From assembly GCF_900177415.1 (NCBI RefSeq), contig NZ_FXAF01000008.1:248001-312000 (forward strand): a stretch of 64,000 bases of DNA. The letters are read 5' to 3'. The notes beneath the pieces are model-generated. The model made no database searches and had not been told where the DNA came from. It worked only from the letters and a program-made list of their open reading frames with translations. Source of the DNA: Xaviernesmea oryzae (GTDB lineage: Bacteria; Pseudomonadota; Alphaproteobacteria; Rhizobiales; Rhizobiaceae). Position numbers and translations under genes: made by a program. Below are positions 17,119 through 25,794 of the stretch, in pieces; positions within the stretch are counted from its first letter, which is position 1, and every line of letters begins with the position of its first letter.

Positions 17119-18155
17119 GCGAAGTCCCCGGCGAAATGGCAGGCGGCCCAATGGCCGCCTCTGACGGGCCGCAGAGCCGGCGGTTCAATGCACTGTTCGG
17201 CCGCATGGGGACAGCGCAGCCGGAAACTGCAGCCCTCGGGGCGGCGCGCCGGGCTCGGCACCGTTCCCTCGATTGCCGCGATGCGCCCGTGGCTTTCGCT
17301 CGCCGCATGAAGGCGGCAAGCCATCAGGCCGCGCGTATAGGGATGCTGGGGGCCTTCGAAGAGATCGTCCACCACGGCGTTCTCCACCACCCGGCCGGAA
17401 TACATGACCGCGACCCTGTCGGCGATCTCTGCGACCACGCCGAGATCATGGGTGACGAAGATCATCGCCGCGCCCGTTTCCGCCTGCAACTCGCGCATCA
17501 ATTTCAGGATCTGCGCCTGTGTCGTGACATCGAGCGCCGTCGTCGCTTCATCCGCGATCAGCAGCTTCGGACGGCAGGCGAGCGCCATCGCGATCATCAC
17601 GCGCTGGCACATGCCGCCAGAGAGCTGGTGCGGGTAGGCTTTCGCACGGGATTGTGGATCGGCGATCTCGACGGAAGCGAGAAGGTCGATCGCCTGCTTC
17701 TCCGCCTGCCGCCAGGTCAATCCACGATGCACGACCAGCACTTCGGCGATCTGCATGCCGACGCGCCGCACCGGATTGAGCGCGGCCATTGCATCCTGAA
17801 AGATCATCGCCATGTCGCGGCCGCGGATATCCGCCAGCTGGTTTTCATTCAGCCGCGAAAGGTCGTCCCCGAGAAAGGAAATCTGTCCGGCCTTGCGGGT
17901 CAGCGGCTCGGGCGTCAGGCCCATGGCGGCAAGACAGGTCAGGCTTTTGCCGCAGCCGCTTTCGCCCACAAGGCAGAGCGTCTCGCCGGCCCGCACCTCA
18001 ATCGAGACATCGATCACCAGATCGGCGCGCGCGGTTCCAACCGTCAGACCGTCAACGGTGAGCACCGTTTCCGCCTGCGGCGTGGGCGGCCTCGGAACCG
18101 GAGTTCTCTGCCGGTTGGGGCCGGCAGAGAGCGCTTCAACTTCCAGCGTCGTCAC
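17115..18155 (-). CDS. ABC transporter ATP-binding protein (DppD-like)
   Basis: A 346-residue ATPase of the OppD/DppD type with Walker A (GESGCGKSL), Q-loop text MIFQDAMAALNPVRRVG, signature LSGGMCQRVMIAMAL and Walker B (LLIADEATTALDVTTQAQI). The C-terminal oligopeptide-transporter extension has the Cys-containing pattern ACRLHAA and CSFRLRCPHAAEQC, which in relatives binds an iron-sulphur cluster. The signature has Cys where Arg or Lys is common. The GTG start at 18155 overlaps the stop of the binding-protein gene (GTGA), so it is coupled to the first gene of the operon. The first 30 residues are proline-rich and unlike the family. Confidence 0.9.
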   Translation of the reverse strand: MTTLEVEALSAGPNRQRTPVPRPPTPQAETVLTVDGLTVGTARADLVIDVSIEVRAGETLCLVGESGCGKSLTCLAAMGLTPEPLTRKAGQISFLGDDLSRLNENQLADIRGRDMAMIFQDAMAALNPVRRVGMQIAEVLVVHRGLTWRQAEKQAIDLLASVEIADPQSRAKAYPHQLSGGMCQRVMIAMALACRPKLLIADEATTALDVTTQAQILKLMRELQAETGAAMIFVTHDLGVVAEIADRVAVMYSGRVVENAVVDDLFEGPQHPYTRGLMACRLHAASESHGRIAAIEGTVPSPARRPEGCSFRLRCPHAAEQCIEPPALRPVRGGHWAACHFAGDFA

Positions 18156-19723
18156 GAGCGCTTGGCCTCGAACGTCAGGTTATAGGGGCGCAGGTCCATG
18201 TAATAGAAGTTATAGGGCTGCCACTTCACCGACTTGCGGACGCCGTAGGTTTCGAGCGGCTGGTACAGGATGGTGCCCGGCGCCTCGTCCTCCCAGATGT
18301 CGAGCATCTTCTGGAAGATTTCCCGGCGCTTGGCCGTGTCCGCCGTGCGGTCGAGTTCCTCGCCGAGCTTGTTGAACGCGACCGGCAGCCAATCCTTGTT
18401 CTGCTGCACGCCGCCGAAGGGACCCCAGAGATTCCAGAGACCGCCCGCCGGATCCGGATAGCGGATGGAGTTCGACCAGGTGCGGACCATGCGAACGTCG
18501 CTCGGGATATTGTCGGTGCTTTCGACGATGTCGAGCTTGCCGTTGATGCCGGCAGCCTTCCACATTTCCATGATCGCCTGCGCGGCCGGCAGGGCGTTCA
18601 GATAATAGTTGGCGCGGGTCGAATAACGAACCTCCTCACCCTTGTAGCCGGCCTCCTTGAGAAGCTGCCTGGCCTTTTCCGGATCGTAGACGAGGCCGGT
18701 GCGCTTCTCGTCGTAAAGGGCGCCGAATTCCGGGAACTGGTGGCTCTTGGGGATGACCGCCTGGCCGTTCCACAGCGCTTCGACAAGCAGCTTGCGGTCG
18801 ATGGCGAGATTCATCGCCTGACGGATGCGCTTGTCCTTGATGGCCGGATTTTCGGTATTGTAGACGAGCACGTGGGCGTTCGCGAGAACGACGCTGCGGG
18901 CCTCGATGTCCGGATAACTGTCGATCTGCTGGATCTGGTCCGGCGCGATATTGGTGGCGATGTCGAACTCGCCGCTGACGAGGCCGGCGATGCGGGTCGC
19001 CTGCTCGGGCACGACGCGAAACGTCACCGAAGCGGCGGTCGGCCTGCCATCGAAATAATCGTCGAAGGCGACGAGCCTGACCGATTCATCCGGTTTGTAT
19101 TCGGCGAGCTTGAAGGGACCGGTACCGACCGGGAACTTCGGAAACTTGCCGTTGGCATGCTCCGTCCAGTCCTTCTTGTTGACAATCCAGGCCGCCCAGG
19201 AGGCCAGCCGCTGCTCAAGGATAGGATCGGCCGTCTTGGTGGTGAAACGGACCGTCAGCGGATCGATTGCTTCCACCTTTTCGAGAACGCCGAAATAGGC
19301 GCGACCCTGCTTCAGCGGCGCATCCCTGCCCGTCAACCGCTCCGGCGAGAAGGTGAAGACTACATCATCTGCGGTCATGGTCTCACCGTTGTGGAACTTG
19401 ACGTTCGGGCGGAGCTTCACTTCCAGCGTGCGGTCGTCGATGCGCTTCCAGCTTTCGGCCAGCGACGGCACGAGCTTGGAGCCGTCGCCGTTCGGCGACG
19501 ACAGGAAGTCGCGGCGGATCAGCGTATCGAACATCGAATAGGTGATGCGCACACCCTGGTTGGAAAGCTCCTGCGCCGGCTCGAGCGTCGGCGGCACATC
19601 GGCAACGGCGACGGAAAGTTGTGGTCGCTTATCGGCAGAAGAAACATTGTCTGTCTGCGCGCTTGCTACGCCCGGCAAAAGGCTGGCGACAACGAGCGCC
19701 GAAGCGATGAATATCTTTTTCAT
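18152..19723 (-). CDS. Periplasmic substrate-binding protein, SBP_bac_5 family
   Basis: A 523-residue family 5 extracellular binding protein, the size typical of peptide/nickel/opine-type importers. MKKIFIASALVVASLLPGVASAQ is a clear Sec signal with cleavage after ASA. The body carries family marks such as YSMFDTLIRRDFL, LVPSLAESWKRIDDRTLEVKLRPNVKFHNGE and RQAMNLAIDRKLLVEALWNG. AAGGAGA precedes the ATG at 19723 at good spacing. It is the first gene of the leftward importer operon, divergent from the ROK regulator, which probably controls it. The ligand is unknown; peptides, sugars and phosphodiesters are all bound by this family. Confidence 0.9.
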   Translation of the reverse strand: MKKIFIASALVVASLLPGVASAQTDNVSSADKRPQLSVAVADVPPTLEPAQELSNQGVRITYSMFDTLIRRDFLSSPNGDGSKLVPSLAESWKRIDDRTLEVKLRPNVKFHNGETMTADDVVFTFSPERLTGRDAPLKQGRAYFGVLEKVEAIDPLTVRFTTKTADPILEQRLASWAAWIVNKKDWTEHANGKFPKFPVGTGPFKLAEYKPDESVRLVAFDDYFDGRPTAASVTFRVVPEQATRIAGLVSGEFDIATNIAPDQIQQIDSYPDIEARSVVLANAHVLVYNTENPAIKDKRIRQAMNLAIDRKLLVEALWNGQAVIPKSHQFPEFGALYDEKRTGLVYDPEKARQLLKEAGYKGEEVRYSTRANYYLNALPAAQAIMEMWKAAGINGKLDIVESTDNIPSDVRMVRTWSNSIRYPDPAGGLWNLWGPFGGVQQNKDWLPVAFNKLGEELDRTADTAKRREIFQKMLDIWEDEAPGTILYQPLETYGVRKSVKWQPYNFYYMDLRPYNLTFEAKRS

Positions 19724-19755
19724 AAACCGTCTCCTTAGCGGGACACCCCGGCCAC

Positions 19756-19817
19756 AGCATCGATGCTCGACGGCATACCGGACCATGTTAACATTTTTAT
19801 CACCATCAAGGTGTGAT
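19756..19817. promoter_or_regulatory. Control region between importer operon and ROK gene, with two dyads
   Basis: The 107-base gap between the two divergent genes holds a perfect 12-bp palindrome (AGCATCGATGCT, 19756-19767). It also holds an imperfect inverted repeat ATCACC-(5 nt)-GGTGTGAT at 19799-19817. Both are plausible operators for the adjacent ROK protein. ROK repressors usually bind AT-rich inverted repeats in such divergent regions, and the second dyad, next to a T-rich run, fits better. Confidence 0.4.
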
Positions 19818-19830
19818 ATTCGTTTGAGGA

Positions 19831-21030
19831 GTGCTGGATCAGCCCCGCGCGACCTACCTGGATTCAGCGAGGATCATCGTGTATCGGCCGGAGCACCTCA
19901 TACCCGCGCAATTCCGGCGCGCCCGCGGCGCGCCCATCGTGTCCGAAAACGAGCGCAGAATGCTGCGGCTGCTTTGGAAGCAGCCCGGTCTCACGCGCGC
20001 TGCACTGACCAGGCAGCTGGATCTCACCCAGCAATCGGTGCATCGCATCACGGTCGATCTGGTGACACGCGGACTTGTCGGCGTGGGCGCAGCCCCGCCG
20101 CCGTCCAGCCGCGGAAAACCGAGCCCGTCTTTGCATCTGGCCGCCGATTTCGCCTATACTTGGGGCGTGTCCCTGAACACGGATGAAATCGGTCTCTGTC
20201 TCATGGACTTCGCGGGCAATCCCATTGCCTCCGAATTACTCCCACTTGGTAGCGAGGGGCGCGAAGCAACTTTGGAGATGATAGCGCACCGAATGCGGGC
20301 GCTGCGTATCGTTCACCGCCTGGCGAACGATCGCTGTCTCGGTTTGGGCTTCGGTATCACTGGATTCTGGCTGAGCGGAACGCAGTTCAATCCACCCCTT
20401 CCATTGCGGGAATGGTCACTTATCGAACTTGGTCCGCTGCTCTCGGCCCGGTTTCGTCTTCCGGTCTGGATCGAGAACAATGCCAATACCGCGGCTCTGG
20501 GTGAAGCCATGCTCGGACATGGCCGCCAGCTGCCGACTTTTGCGTATGTCTCGTTCAACTATGGATTGGGTGGCAGCGTTGTCATCGATGGGCAACTGAT
20601 TACCGGCGGCAGTGGAAACGCCGGTGAGATTTCGGCTTTGTTTACGCCTGAGGAACGTCCGGTGCGGCCGGCATTGCAATTTCTACTGGAACGGTTGCAG
20701 TCGAAAGGTATTGCTGTCGCGTCCATTTCCGACATGGCAGCGCGTTTCAATCCCTCATGGCCGGGCGTTGACGAGTGGATCGACGAAGTTGCGCCGAATT
20801 TCAACAGGATTGTTGCCGCTTTCTGGGCGGTGCTCGATCCACAGGCCGTGATCCTGGGCGGCCAGATTCCCACGGCCCTGGCCCGCCAGCTCATTCAACG
20901 TGTCAGCCTGACCGAGATAAATCGCTACGGTCTGTCGCGCCCGATACCCAAGCTTCTGATTTCCGAACTCGGCCCGCAGGCTTCCAGTCTCGGCGCCGCC
21001 GCTTATTCGCTCAACAAATGCTGCTTTTAG
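19831..21030 (+). CDS. ROK-family transcriptional regulator
   Basis: A roughly 399-residue ROK (NagC/XylR-type) regulator. A winged helix near residues 38-90 (SENERRMLRLLWKQPGLTRAALTRQLDLTQQSVHRITVDL) precedes a sugar-kinase-like fold. IENNANTAALGEAMLGHG contains the ROK signature and VSFNYGLGGSVVIDGQLITGGSGNAGE the phosphate-binding loop. The usual Cys-rich zinc motif (CxCGxxGC) is not present. The GTG at 19831 gives the longest frame, but its GAGGA lies too close. GTGs at 19879 and near 19939 are alternatives, so the N-terminus is uncertain. It is divergent from the importer operon and likely represses it until an imported sugar-like ligand is bound. Confidence 0.8.
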   Translation: MLDQPRATYLDSARIIVYRPEHLIPAQFRRARGAPIVSENERRMLRLLWKQPGLTRAALTRQLDLTQQSVHRITVDLVTRGLVGVGAAPPPSSRGKPSPSLHLAADFAYTWGVSLNTDEIGLCLMDFAGNPIASELLPLGSEGREATLEMIAHRMRALRIVHRLANDRCLGLGFGITGFWLSGTQFNPPLPLREWSLIELGPLLSARFRLPVWIENNANTAALGEAMLGHGRQLPTFAYVSFNYGLGGSVVIDGQLITGGSGNAGEISALFTPEERPVRPALQFLLERLQSKGIAVASISDMAARFNPSWPGVDEWIDEVAPNFNRIVAAFWAVLDPQAVILGGQIPTALARQLIQRVSLTEINRYGLSRPIPKLLISELGPQASSLGAAAYSLNKCCF

Positions 21031-21052
21031 CACTGGCCGCCGACGAATTCCT

Positions 21053-21079
21053 TGCTCGTGCGTGGTGGCCGCACGAGCA
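21053..21079. terminator. Hairpin between convergent genes
   Basis: TGCTCGTGCG and CGCACGAGCA form a perfect 10-bp stem around a 7-base loop. The hairpin lies between the ends of the ROK gene and the convergent XRE-type gene, so it could stop transcription in both directions. There is no T-run on either side, so it is not a classical intrinsic terminator. Confidence 0.45.
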
Positions 21080-21088
21080 TGCCAGCGA

Positions 21089-21388
21089 TCAATGCAACCA
21101 ACTCGAATGGGTTCTGCCAGTGCCAAGCTGGTCCCAATCCGGGCCCATACCCCTCCCGCTGAGCAGCCAGGCAAGGCTCACCTGCAACGCGCCAGCAATC
21201 CTGTCGAGCTGATTGGCTCTTGGCGCCGAGCGGTCATTCTCCCAGTTCCGCCAGGTTTCCGACGTGATCCCGACAATCCGGGATGCATCCTCGACCGACA
21301 TGGATAGGGCATCGCGCGCAAGCGAGATCCGGCCTCCGATCGTATCGTCCGTAGCAAATGCAGAAGCGTTATATTCATCAAACATCAT
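21089..21388 (-). CDS. Small XRE-type helix-turn-helix protein
   Basis: A 99-residue protein whose central part (residues about 17-70) is an XRE/Cro-type helix-turn-helix: RISLARDALSMSVEDASRIVG, TSETWRNWENDRSAP and LDRIAGALQVSLAWLLSG. A short Gly/Trp-rich tail follows. ATGs at 21388 and 21385 are both usable; a purine-rich AGGGGAG lies upstream. It is co-directional with and 60 bases downstream of the betaine-type binding-protein gene, so it may be the last gene of that operon or have its own promoter. It could regulate the betaine operon, but no operator was identified. Confidence 0.75.
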   Translation of the reverse strand: MMFDEYNASAFATDDTIGGRISLARDALSMSVEDASRIVGITSETWRNWENDRSAPRANQLDRIAGALQVSLAWLLSGRGMGPDWDQLGTGRTHSSWLH

Positions 21389-21447
21389 GAGACTCCCCTG
21401 GACATGGAGCGGGCCTCGCAACCGCTGCCGTGCGAGGCCCGAATGGT

Positions 21448-22323
21448 TCAGCCTTCGTCCTTGCCCAACCAGGCCTTCACCTGATCCGGATGGTCTTTGA
21501 TGTATTTCTCGACGGCCTTGTCGTAGGAGGTCTCCTGCGCATCGAACATCGCGCTTTCCAAGTCGGAGACCGGCAGCTTCATGCGGGACAGGAAATCGGC
21601 GACTTTCGGATTGTCCTCCTTGAAGCCCTTGCGCGCGAGGACATCGACATGCTCGGCCTCACCGAGCGACTTCTTGGGGTCATCGATATAGCGCAGCTCG
21701 TATTTGCCGAACATCCAATGGGGGCTCCAGGATGTTGCCACGAACCAGTTCTCAGAACGCATGGCACGATCGACCGTGGTCAGCATTCCTGCCTCGCTGG
21801 AAATCTGCAGCTTGTAATCATCCAGGCCGTAATCCTTGATGGCCTGCTCGGACAGGCGTGTCAGGCCGGCGCCCGGATCGATGCCCTCGACACGGCCCTT
21901 CAGCTTCTCCTTGACGTCGTCCTTCTTCAGGTCCTCGATCGAGCCGATCGCATCCTCCGGAATGTATTTCGGGACGACCCAGCCCAGCTTTGCGCCATCA
22001 TAGACGCTGCCCAGCGTTTCGACCCTGTCCTTGACCTTGGCGAAATAATCCGCGTGGGTCTGCGGCAGCCAGGCCATCATCATGGCATCGAGATCGCCAC
22101 GGCTGACGCCCTGATAAAGAGGGGCCACGTCCGTCTGGACCAGTTCGACCTCCTGACCAAGCTCGTCCTTGATGAGCTTTGCCGCGAGCTTGGTGACGAA
22201 TTCCGCATCCGACCATGCAGCCCAGCCGATTTTGACCGGCTCGGCATCCTGCGCCATCGTTGCCGTGGTCGCGCCGCCGAAAAGGACGGCCGCGAGGCTC
22301 ATTGTAACGAGTGTCTTGAACAT
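21448..22323 (-). CDS. proX: Glycine betaine/choline/proline-type ABC binding protein
   Basis: A 291-residue periplasmic binding protein of the OpuAC/ProX/ChoX family. MFKTLVTMSLAAVLFGGATTATMAQDA is a Sec signal with cleavage near TMA-QDA. Typical text follows: VKIGWAAWSDAEFVTKLAAKLI, VAPLYQGVSRGDLDAMMMAWLPQTHADY and NWFVATSWSPHWMF. The Trp residues in these segments are where family members form the aromatic cage for quaternary amines. AAGGAG precedes the ATG at 22323. It is the third gene of the leftward proV-proW-proX operon. Choline (ChoX) and glycine betaine are equally possible ligands. Confidence 0.87.
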   Translation of the reverse strand: MFKTLVTMSLAAVLFGGATTATMAQDAEPVKIGWAAWSDAEFVTKLAAKLIKDELGQEVELVQTDVAPLYQGVSRGDLDAMMMAWLPQTHADYFAKVKDRVETLGSVYDGAKLGWVVPKYIPEDAIGSIEDLKKDDVKEKLKGRVEGIDPGAGLTRLSEQAIKDYGLDDYKLQISSEAGMLTTVDRAMRSENWFVATSWSPHWMFGKYELRYIDDPKKSLGEAEHVDVLARKGFKEDNPKVADFLSRMKLPVSDLESAMFDAQETSYDKAVEKYIKDHPDQVKAWLGKDEG

Positions 22324-22385
22324 ATCTGCTCCTTTTTTGAAGGTTCGCATTCGGCGGCGCGGGGCCGCCATGGTTCAGCACGAAA

Positions 22386-23267
22386 TCAGGCGGCCGCTTC
22401 CGCCGTCTCCTGCCGTGCTGTCTTCTGGAAAAGCACACGCCAGATACCGGCGCGTTTCCTTCCGAGGCTCTGCGTGATCCGGTCGAGGATCACGGCCAGA
22501 ATGACGACGGCGATGCCGCCCTCGAAGCCGGTGCCGACATCAAGTCGCTGGATGCCGGTCAGAACCGTATTGCCGATGCCGCCCGCGCCGATCATCGAGG
22601 CGATGACCACCATCGACAGGGACAGCATGATCGTCTGATTGATGCCGGCCATGATCGAGGGCATGGCGTTCGGCAACTGCACCTTGAACAGAAGCTGGGA
22701 AGCCGTGCAGCCGAAGGCGTTCCCCGCCTCGATGAACTCGACATGCACCTGTCGAATGCCGAGATTGGTCAAGCGGACGACCGGCGGCATGGAGAAAATC
22801 ACCGTTGCGATCGTGCCGGGCACCGCACCAAGGCCGAAAAACATCGCCGCAGGAATGAGATAGACGAAAGCCGGCATGGTCTGCATGAGATCCAGCACCG
22901 GCCTTACGGCGGCAGCGACCCGGTCGCTGCGCGCCATGGCAATTCCAAGCGGCAGGCCGATGACCATCGCAATGATGGTCGAGGCGATCACGAGCGACAG
23001 CGTTTCCATCATCGCCGGCCAGAGCTGCATGTGCTCCACCAGCCAAAGCGAGAGGCCCGTGAAAACGGCAAAACCCGGCCCGACGCGCCAAAGCGAAAGA
23101 GCGACGAAGACCGCAAGGCCGACCGGCATGGGAATAGCCAGCAGGGCGTCCTGTATGCTGTTCGTCACCAGACCTATGGTTGCCGCGATGAAATCGAGAA
23201 GCGGGCCGAAATTGTCGAGGATGTAATTGACGGCGCTGTCGACGCCGTCGCCAATGTCGAAGTTCAT
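22386..23267 (-). CDS. proW: Glycine betaine/proline-type ABC permease
   Basis: A 293-residue membrane protein of the ProW/OpuAB type. The N-terminal stretch (residues 1-60) is amphipathic, followed by about six membrane segments. The coupling loop is FIEAGNAFGCTASQLLFKVQLPNAMPSIMAGINQTIMLSLSMVVIASMIGAGG, highly characteristic of the family. It forms the transmembrane channel for uptake of osmoprotectants or choline. It sits 21 bases after the ATP-binding gene and 62 bases before proX, all leftward. Confidence 0.9.
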   Translation of the reverse strand: MNFDIGDGVDSAVNYILDNFGPLLDFIAATIGLVTNSIQDALLAIPMPVGLAVFVALSLWRVGPGFAVFTGLSLWLVEHMQLWPAMMETLSLVIASTIIAMVIGLPLGIAMARSDRVAAAVRPVLDLMQTMPAFVYLIPAAMFFGLGAVPGTIATVIFSMPPVVRLTNLGIRQVHVEFIEAGNAFGCTASQLLFKVQLPNAMPSIMAGINQTIMLSLSMVVIASMIGAGGIGNTVLTGIQRLDVGTGFEGGIAVVILAVILDRITQSLGRKRAGIWRVLFQKTARQETAEAAA

Positions 23268-23288
23268 CTGTCTATCCGTTATTGAAAG

Positions 23289-24521
23289 TCAGCTTGCGCG
23301 GTCGAGCGTCTCGAGGAGAGCCGACTTGCTGATGGAACCGACATAGCGGTTCTCGTCATCGACCACGGGCACGGGCCAGGAACTGCCGGCGACCTTGCCG
23401 AGAACGTTCGACAGCGGTTCGCTGGCAAGAATCGGTTCCACTTCCGGCAAAAAGGCGTTCCGATAAGGATCGGCCGCCTTCGCGCGAACTTTCTCGACCA
23501 GCGACGTCTGGCTCACGATGCCGTGGTAGGCTTTGTCGCGGCCGACGATGATCGCGAATTCCCGATCGAAATTCTTCATCCGCTCCAGGGCTGCGGCGGC
23601 CGACATCCCCTGCCGCTCGATAAGCGTGACCTGTGTCTTGCGGGCGATGTCCCCTGCCCTGAATACGCGGGAAACATCGACGTTGCGGAAGAATGACCGG
23701 ACATAATCGTTCGCCGGATTGAGGACGATCTCGTCCGGGGTTCCGACCTGAACGACATGCCCGTTCTGCATGATGCAGATGCGGTCGCCGATGCGCATCG
23801 CCTCGTCGAGGTCGTGGCTCACGAAGACGATCGTGCGGCTGTGTTCCGCCTGGAGGCGGACAAGCTCGTCCTGCATCTCCGTGCGGATCAACGGGTCCAG
23901 GGCAGAGAAAGCCTCGTCCATCAGCAGGATCGTCGGCTCGCTGGCGAGCGCGCGCGCCAATCCCACACGTTGCTTCATGCCGCCCGACAGCTGATCCGGA
24001 CGGCTCTCGCTGTAGCCGTCAAGGCCGACGGCTTTCAGGGCGGCAAGCGCCTTTTCCTTCCGCGCGCTCTCCCCGATGCCGGCGACCTCGAGGCCGAATG
24101 CCACGTTGTTGAGGACGTTTCTGTTCGGCAGCAGCGCGAAAGACTGGAAAACCATGCTGATGTCGCGCCGGCGCAGCTCGATCAGCTCGCGCCGCGGCAT
24201 GCGGGTGATATCTCTTCCATCGATCTCGATGGAACCGGATGTCGGCTCGATCAACCGGTTGAGCAGGCGCAGGAGCGTGGATTTTCCGGAGCCGGAAAGG
24301 CCCATGATGACGAAAATCTCGCCGGCCTTGATGTCGAAACTGGCATTGTTGACGCCGATCGAACAGCCGGTTGCGGCGAGGATGTCAGATTTGGTTTTGC
24401 CTTGGCTCAAGAGATCGAGCGCCTTTTGAGGCCGCTCGCCAAAGACTTTGTAGACGTTCTTGATACTGATCTTGGTCGAAGTCGGTTGTGCCGAGAGATC
24501 GTTTTCAGTCGCAAAAACCAT
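23289..24521 (-). CDS. proV: Glycine betaine/proline-type ABC ATP-binding protein
   Basis: A 410-residue ProV/OpuAA-type ATPase. The N-terminus has the family-specific NVYKVFGERPQKALDLLSQG helix before Walker A (GLSGSGKST). The signature is LSGGMKQRVGLARALA, Walker B is ILLMDEAFSALDPLIRTEMQDEL, and the switch region is SHDLDEAMRIGDRI. Residues about 280-405 form a tandem CBS domain region, which in relatives senses ionic strength or nucleotides to control transport. The ATG at 24521 was chosen since ATP-cassette homology begins shortly after; an upstream in-frame codon would add 11 residues. It is the first gene of the leftward operon. Confidence 0.9.
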   Translation of the reverse strand: MVFATENDLSAQPTSTKISIKNVYKVFGERPQKALDLLSQGKTKSDILAATGCSIGVNNASFDIKAGEIFVIMGLSGSGKSTLLRLLNRLIEPTSGSIEIDGRDITRMPRRELIELRRRDISMVFQSFALLPNRNVLNNVAFGLEVAGIGESARKEKALAALKAVGLDGYSESRPDQLSGGMKQRVGLARALASEPTILLMDEAFSALDPLIRTEMQDELVRLQAEHSRTIVFVSHDLDEAMRIGDRICIMQNGHVVQVGTPDEIVLNPANDYVRSFFRNVDVSRVFRAGDIARKTQVTLIERQGMSAAAALERMKNFDREFAIIVGRDKAYHGIVSQTSLVEKVRAKAADPYRNAFLPEVEPILASEPLSNVLGKVAGSSWPVPVVDDENRYVGSISKSALLETLDRAS

Positions 24522-24883
24522 TTGAATGTAGCCTCGGCTCAATAGCGGAGGCACTCTCCTTTAGCTACGACTCGGCGGCAAGAGAGTATAAACCCCCAAG
24601 CTGCGAGTATTATTTGATTTCTTCGACGGCGGCACGTGCGCCATCAGCTATCGATTTTGTATCTCTCTCATATTTCCGGAATAGTCCGAAGAGAGAGACA
24701 TGGCTGAAAATAGGAAATGCTTGAATCTGCTGTGCGCAGGACATTTCCGTGGCGAAGACAGATGCGTTTTAAGGCGGCGCACCTCAGATGTCCATAAAAA
24801 AATCAAAATTCCTGTAACGACGACCGCATCGCCAACGAGATCGCCCAGGCGATCTCGCCTCTGCGTGCTGACGCGGCAGGGCC
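24522..24883. other. 362-base intergenic region
   Basis: No gene is seen here. It is richer in A and T than its surroundings in the parts near 24580-24680 and 24790-24830. It must hold the promoter of the leftward proV operon and the 3' end of the sugar-acid importer operon. No convincing terminator or operator was recognised. Confidence 0.5.
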
Positions 24884-25783
24884 TTATTCCTTCACCGCGC
24901 CGGTCATCGAGGACACGTAATAGTCGACGAAGAACGAGTAGAGAATGACGACCGGCAGCGAACCGAACAGCGCGCCCGCCATCAGCGATCCCCATTCGAA
25001 CACGTCGCCGCGCACCAGTTCCGTCAGCACGCCGACGGGAATCGTCTTGTTTTCCGAGGACTGGATGAAGGTCAGCGCGTAGATGAATTCGTTCCACGAC
25101 AGCGTAAAGGCGAAGATGCTGGCGGAGATCAGCCCAGGGACAGCCAGCGGCAGGATGATCTTCGTCAGGATCTGCCAGCGATTGGCGCCGTCCACCAGCG
25201 CGCTTTCCTCCAGCTCGAAGGGGATCGAGCGGAAATAACCCATCAGCAGCCAGGTGCAGAAGGGAATGAGGAAGGTCGGATAGGTGAAGATCAGCGCCAG
25301 GCGCGAATCGTAGATGCCGAGCTTGAAGACGATGAAGGCGAGCGGAATGAACAGGATCGACGGCGGCACGAGATAGGCTAGGAATATCACCAGGCCGATC
25401 GAGCGGGAACCGGTGAAGCGCACGCGTTCGATCGCATAGGCACCGAAGACCGAAGCCAGCAAGGACAGGAAGGTGGAGCAGACCGCCACCAGCATCGTGT
25501 TCCACAGCCAGCCCGGGTAGGACGTCTCGAGGAACAGGTATTTGATATGCGCAAGCGTCGGCCCCACCACCCAGAACGGGCTGTAATTGGTGTAGTCGGT
25601 CAATTGCTCGTTCGGCTTCACGGCCGTGATCGCCATCCAGTAGAACGGGAAGAGCAGCACGAAGACGAAGACCGCCATCGGCAGGTAGAGCATCACGATC
25701 CGCCGCGGCAGGCGATTGAGATAGCTCATGCCTTCGGCATTGTCGGTCAGGACCTGGTCGGCGGCATTGGAATTGGTCGACAT
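24884..25783 (-). CDS. Carbohydrate ABC permease, MalG/UgpE type
   Basis: A 299-residue inner-membrane permease with six predicted segments (first near residues 29-52: RIVMLYLPMAVFVFVLLFPFYWMAI) and a coupling loop LEESALVDGANRWQILTKIILPLAVPGLISASIFAFTLSWNEFIYAL, a hallmark of carbohydrate-uptake permeases. GAGGAG lies just before the ATG at 25783. It is the last gene of the leftward ltnD-otnI-denD-SDR-importer run, so the likely substrate is a sugar acid or related polyol. Confidence 0.9.
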   Translation of the reverse strand: MSTNSNAADQVLTDNAEGMSYLNRLPRRIVMLYLPMAVFVFVLLFPFYWMAITAVKPNEQLTDYTNYSPFWVVGPTLAHIKYLFLETSYPGWLWNTMLVAVCSTFLSLLASVFGAYAIERVRFTGSRSIGLVIFLAYLVPPSILFIPLAFIVFKLGIYDSRLALIFTYPTFLIPFCTWLLMGYFRSIPFELEESALVDGANRWQILTKIILPLAVPGLISASIFAFTLSWNEFIYALTFIQSSENKTIPVGVLTELVRGDVFEWGSLMAGALFGSLPVVILYSFFVDYYVSSMTGAVKE

Positions 25784-25794
25784 TGCTTTTCTCC

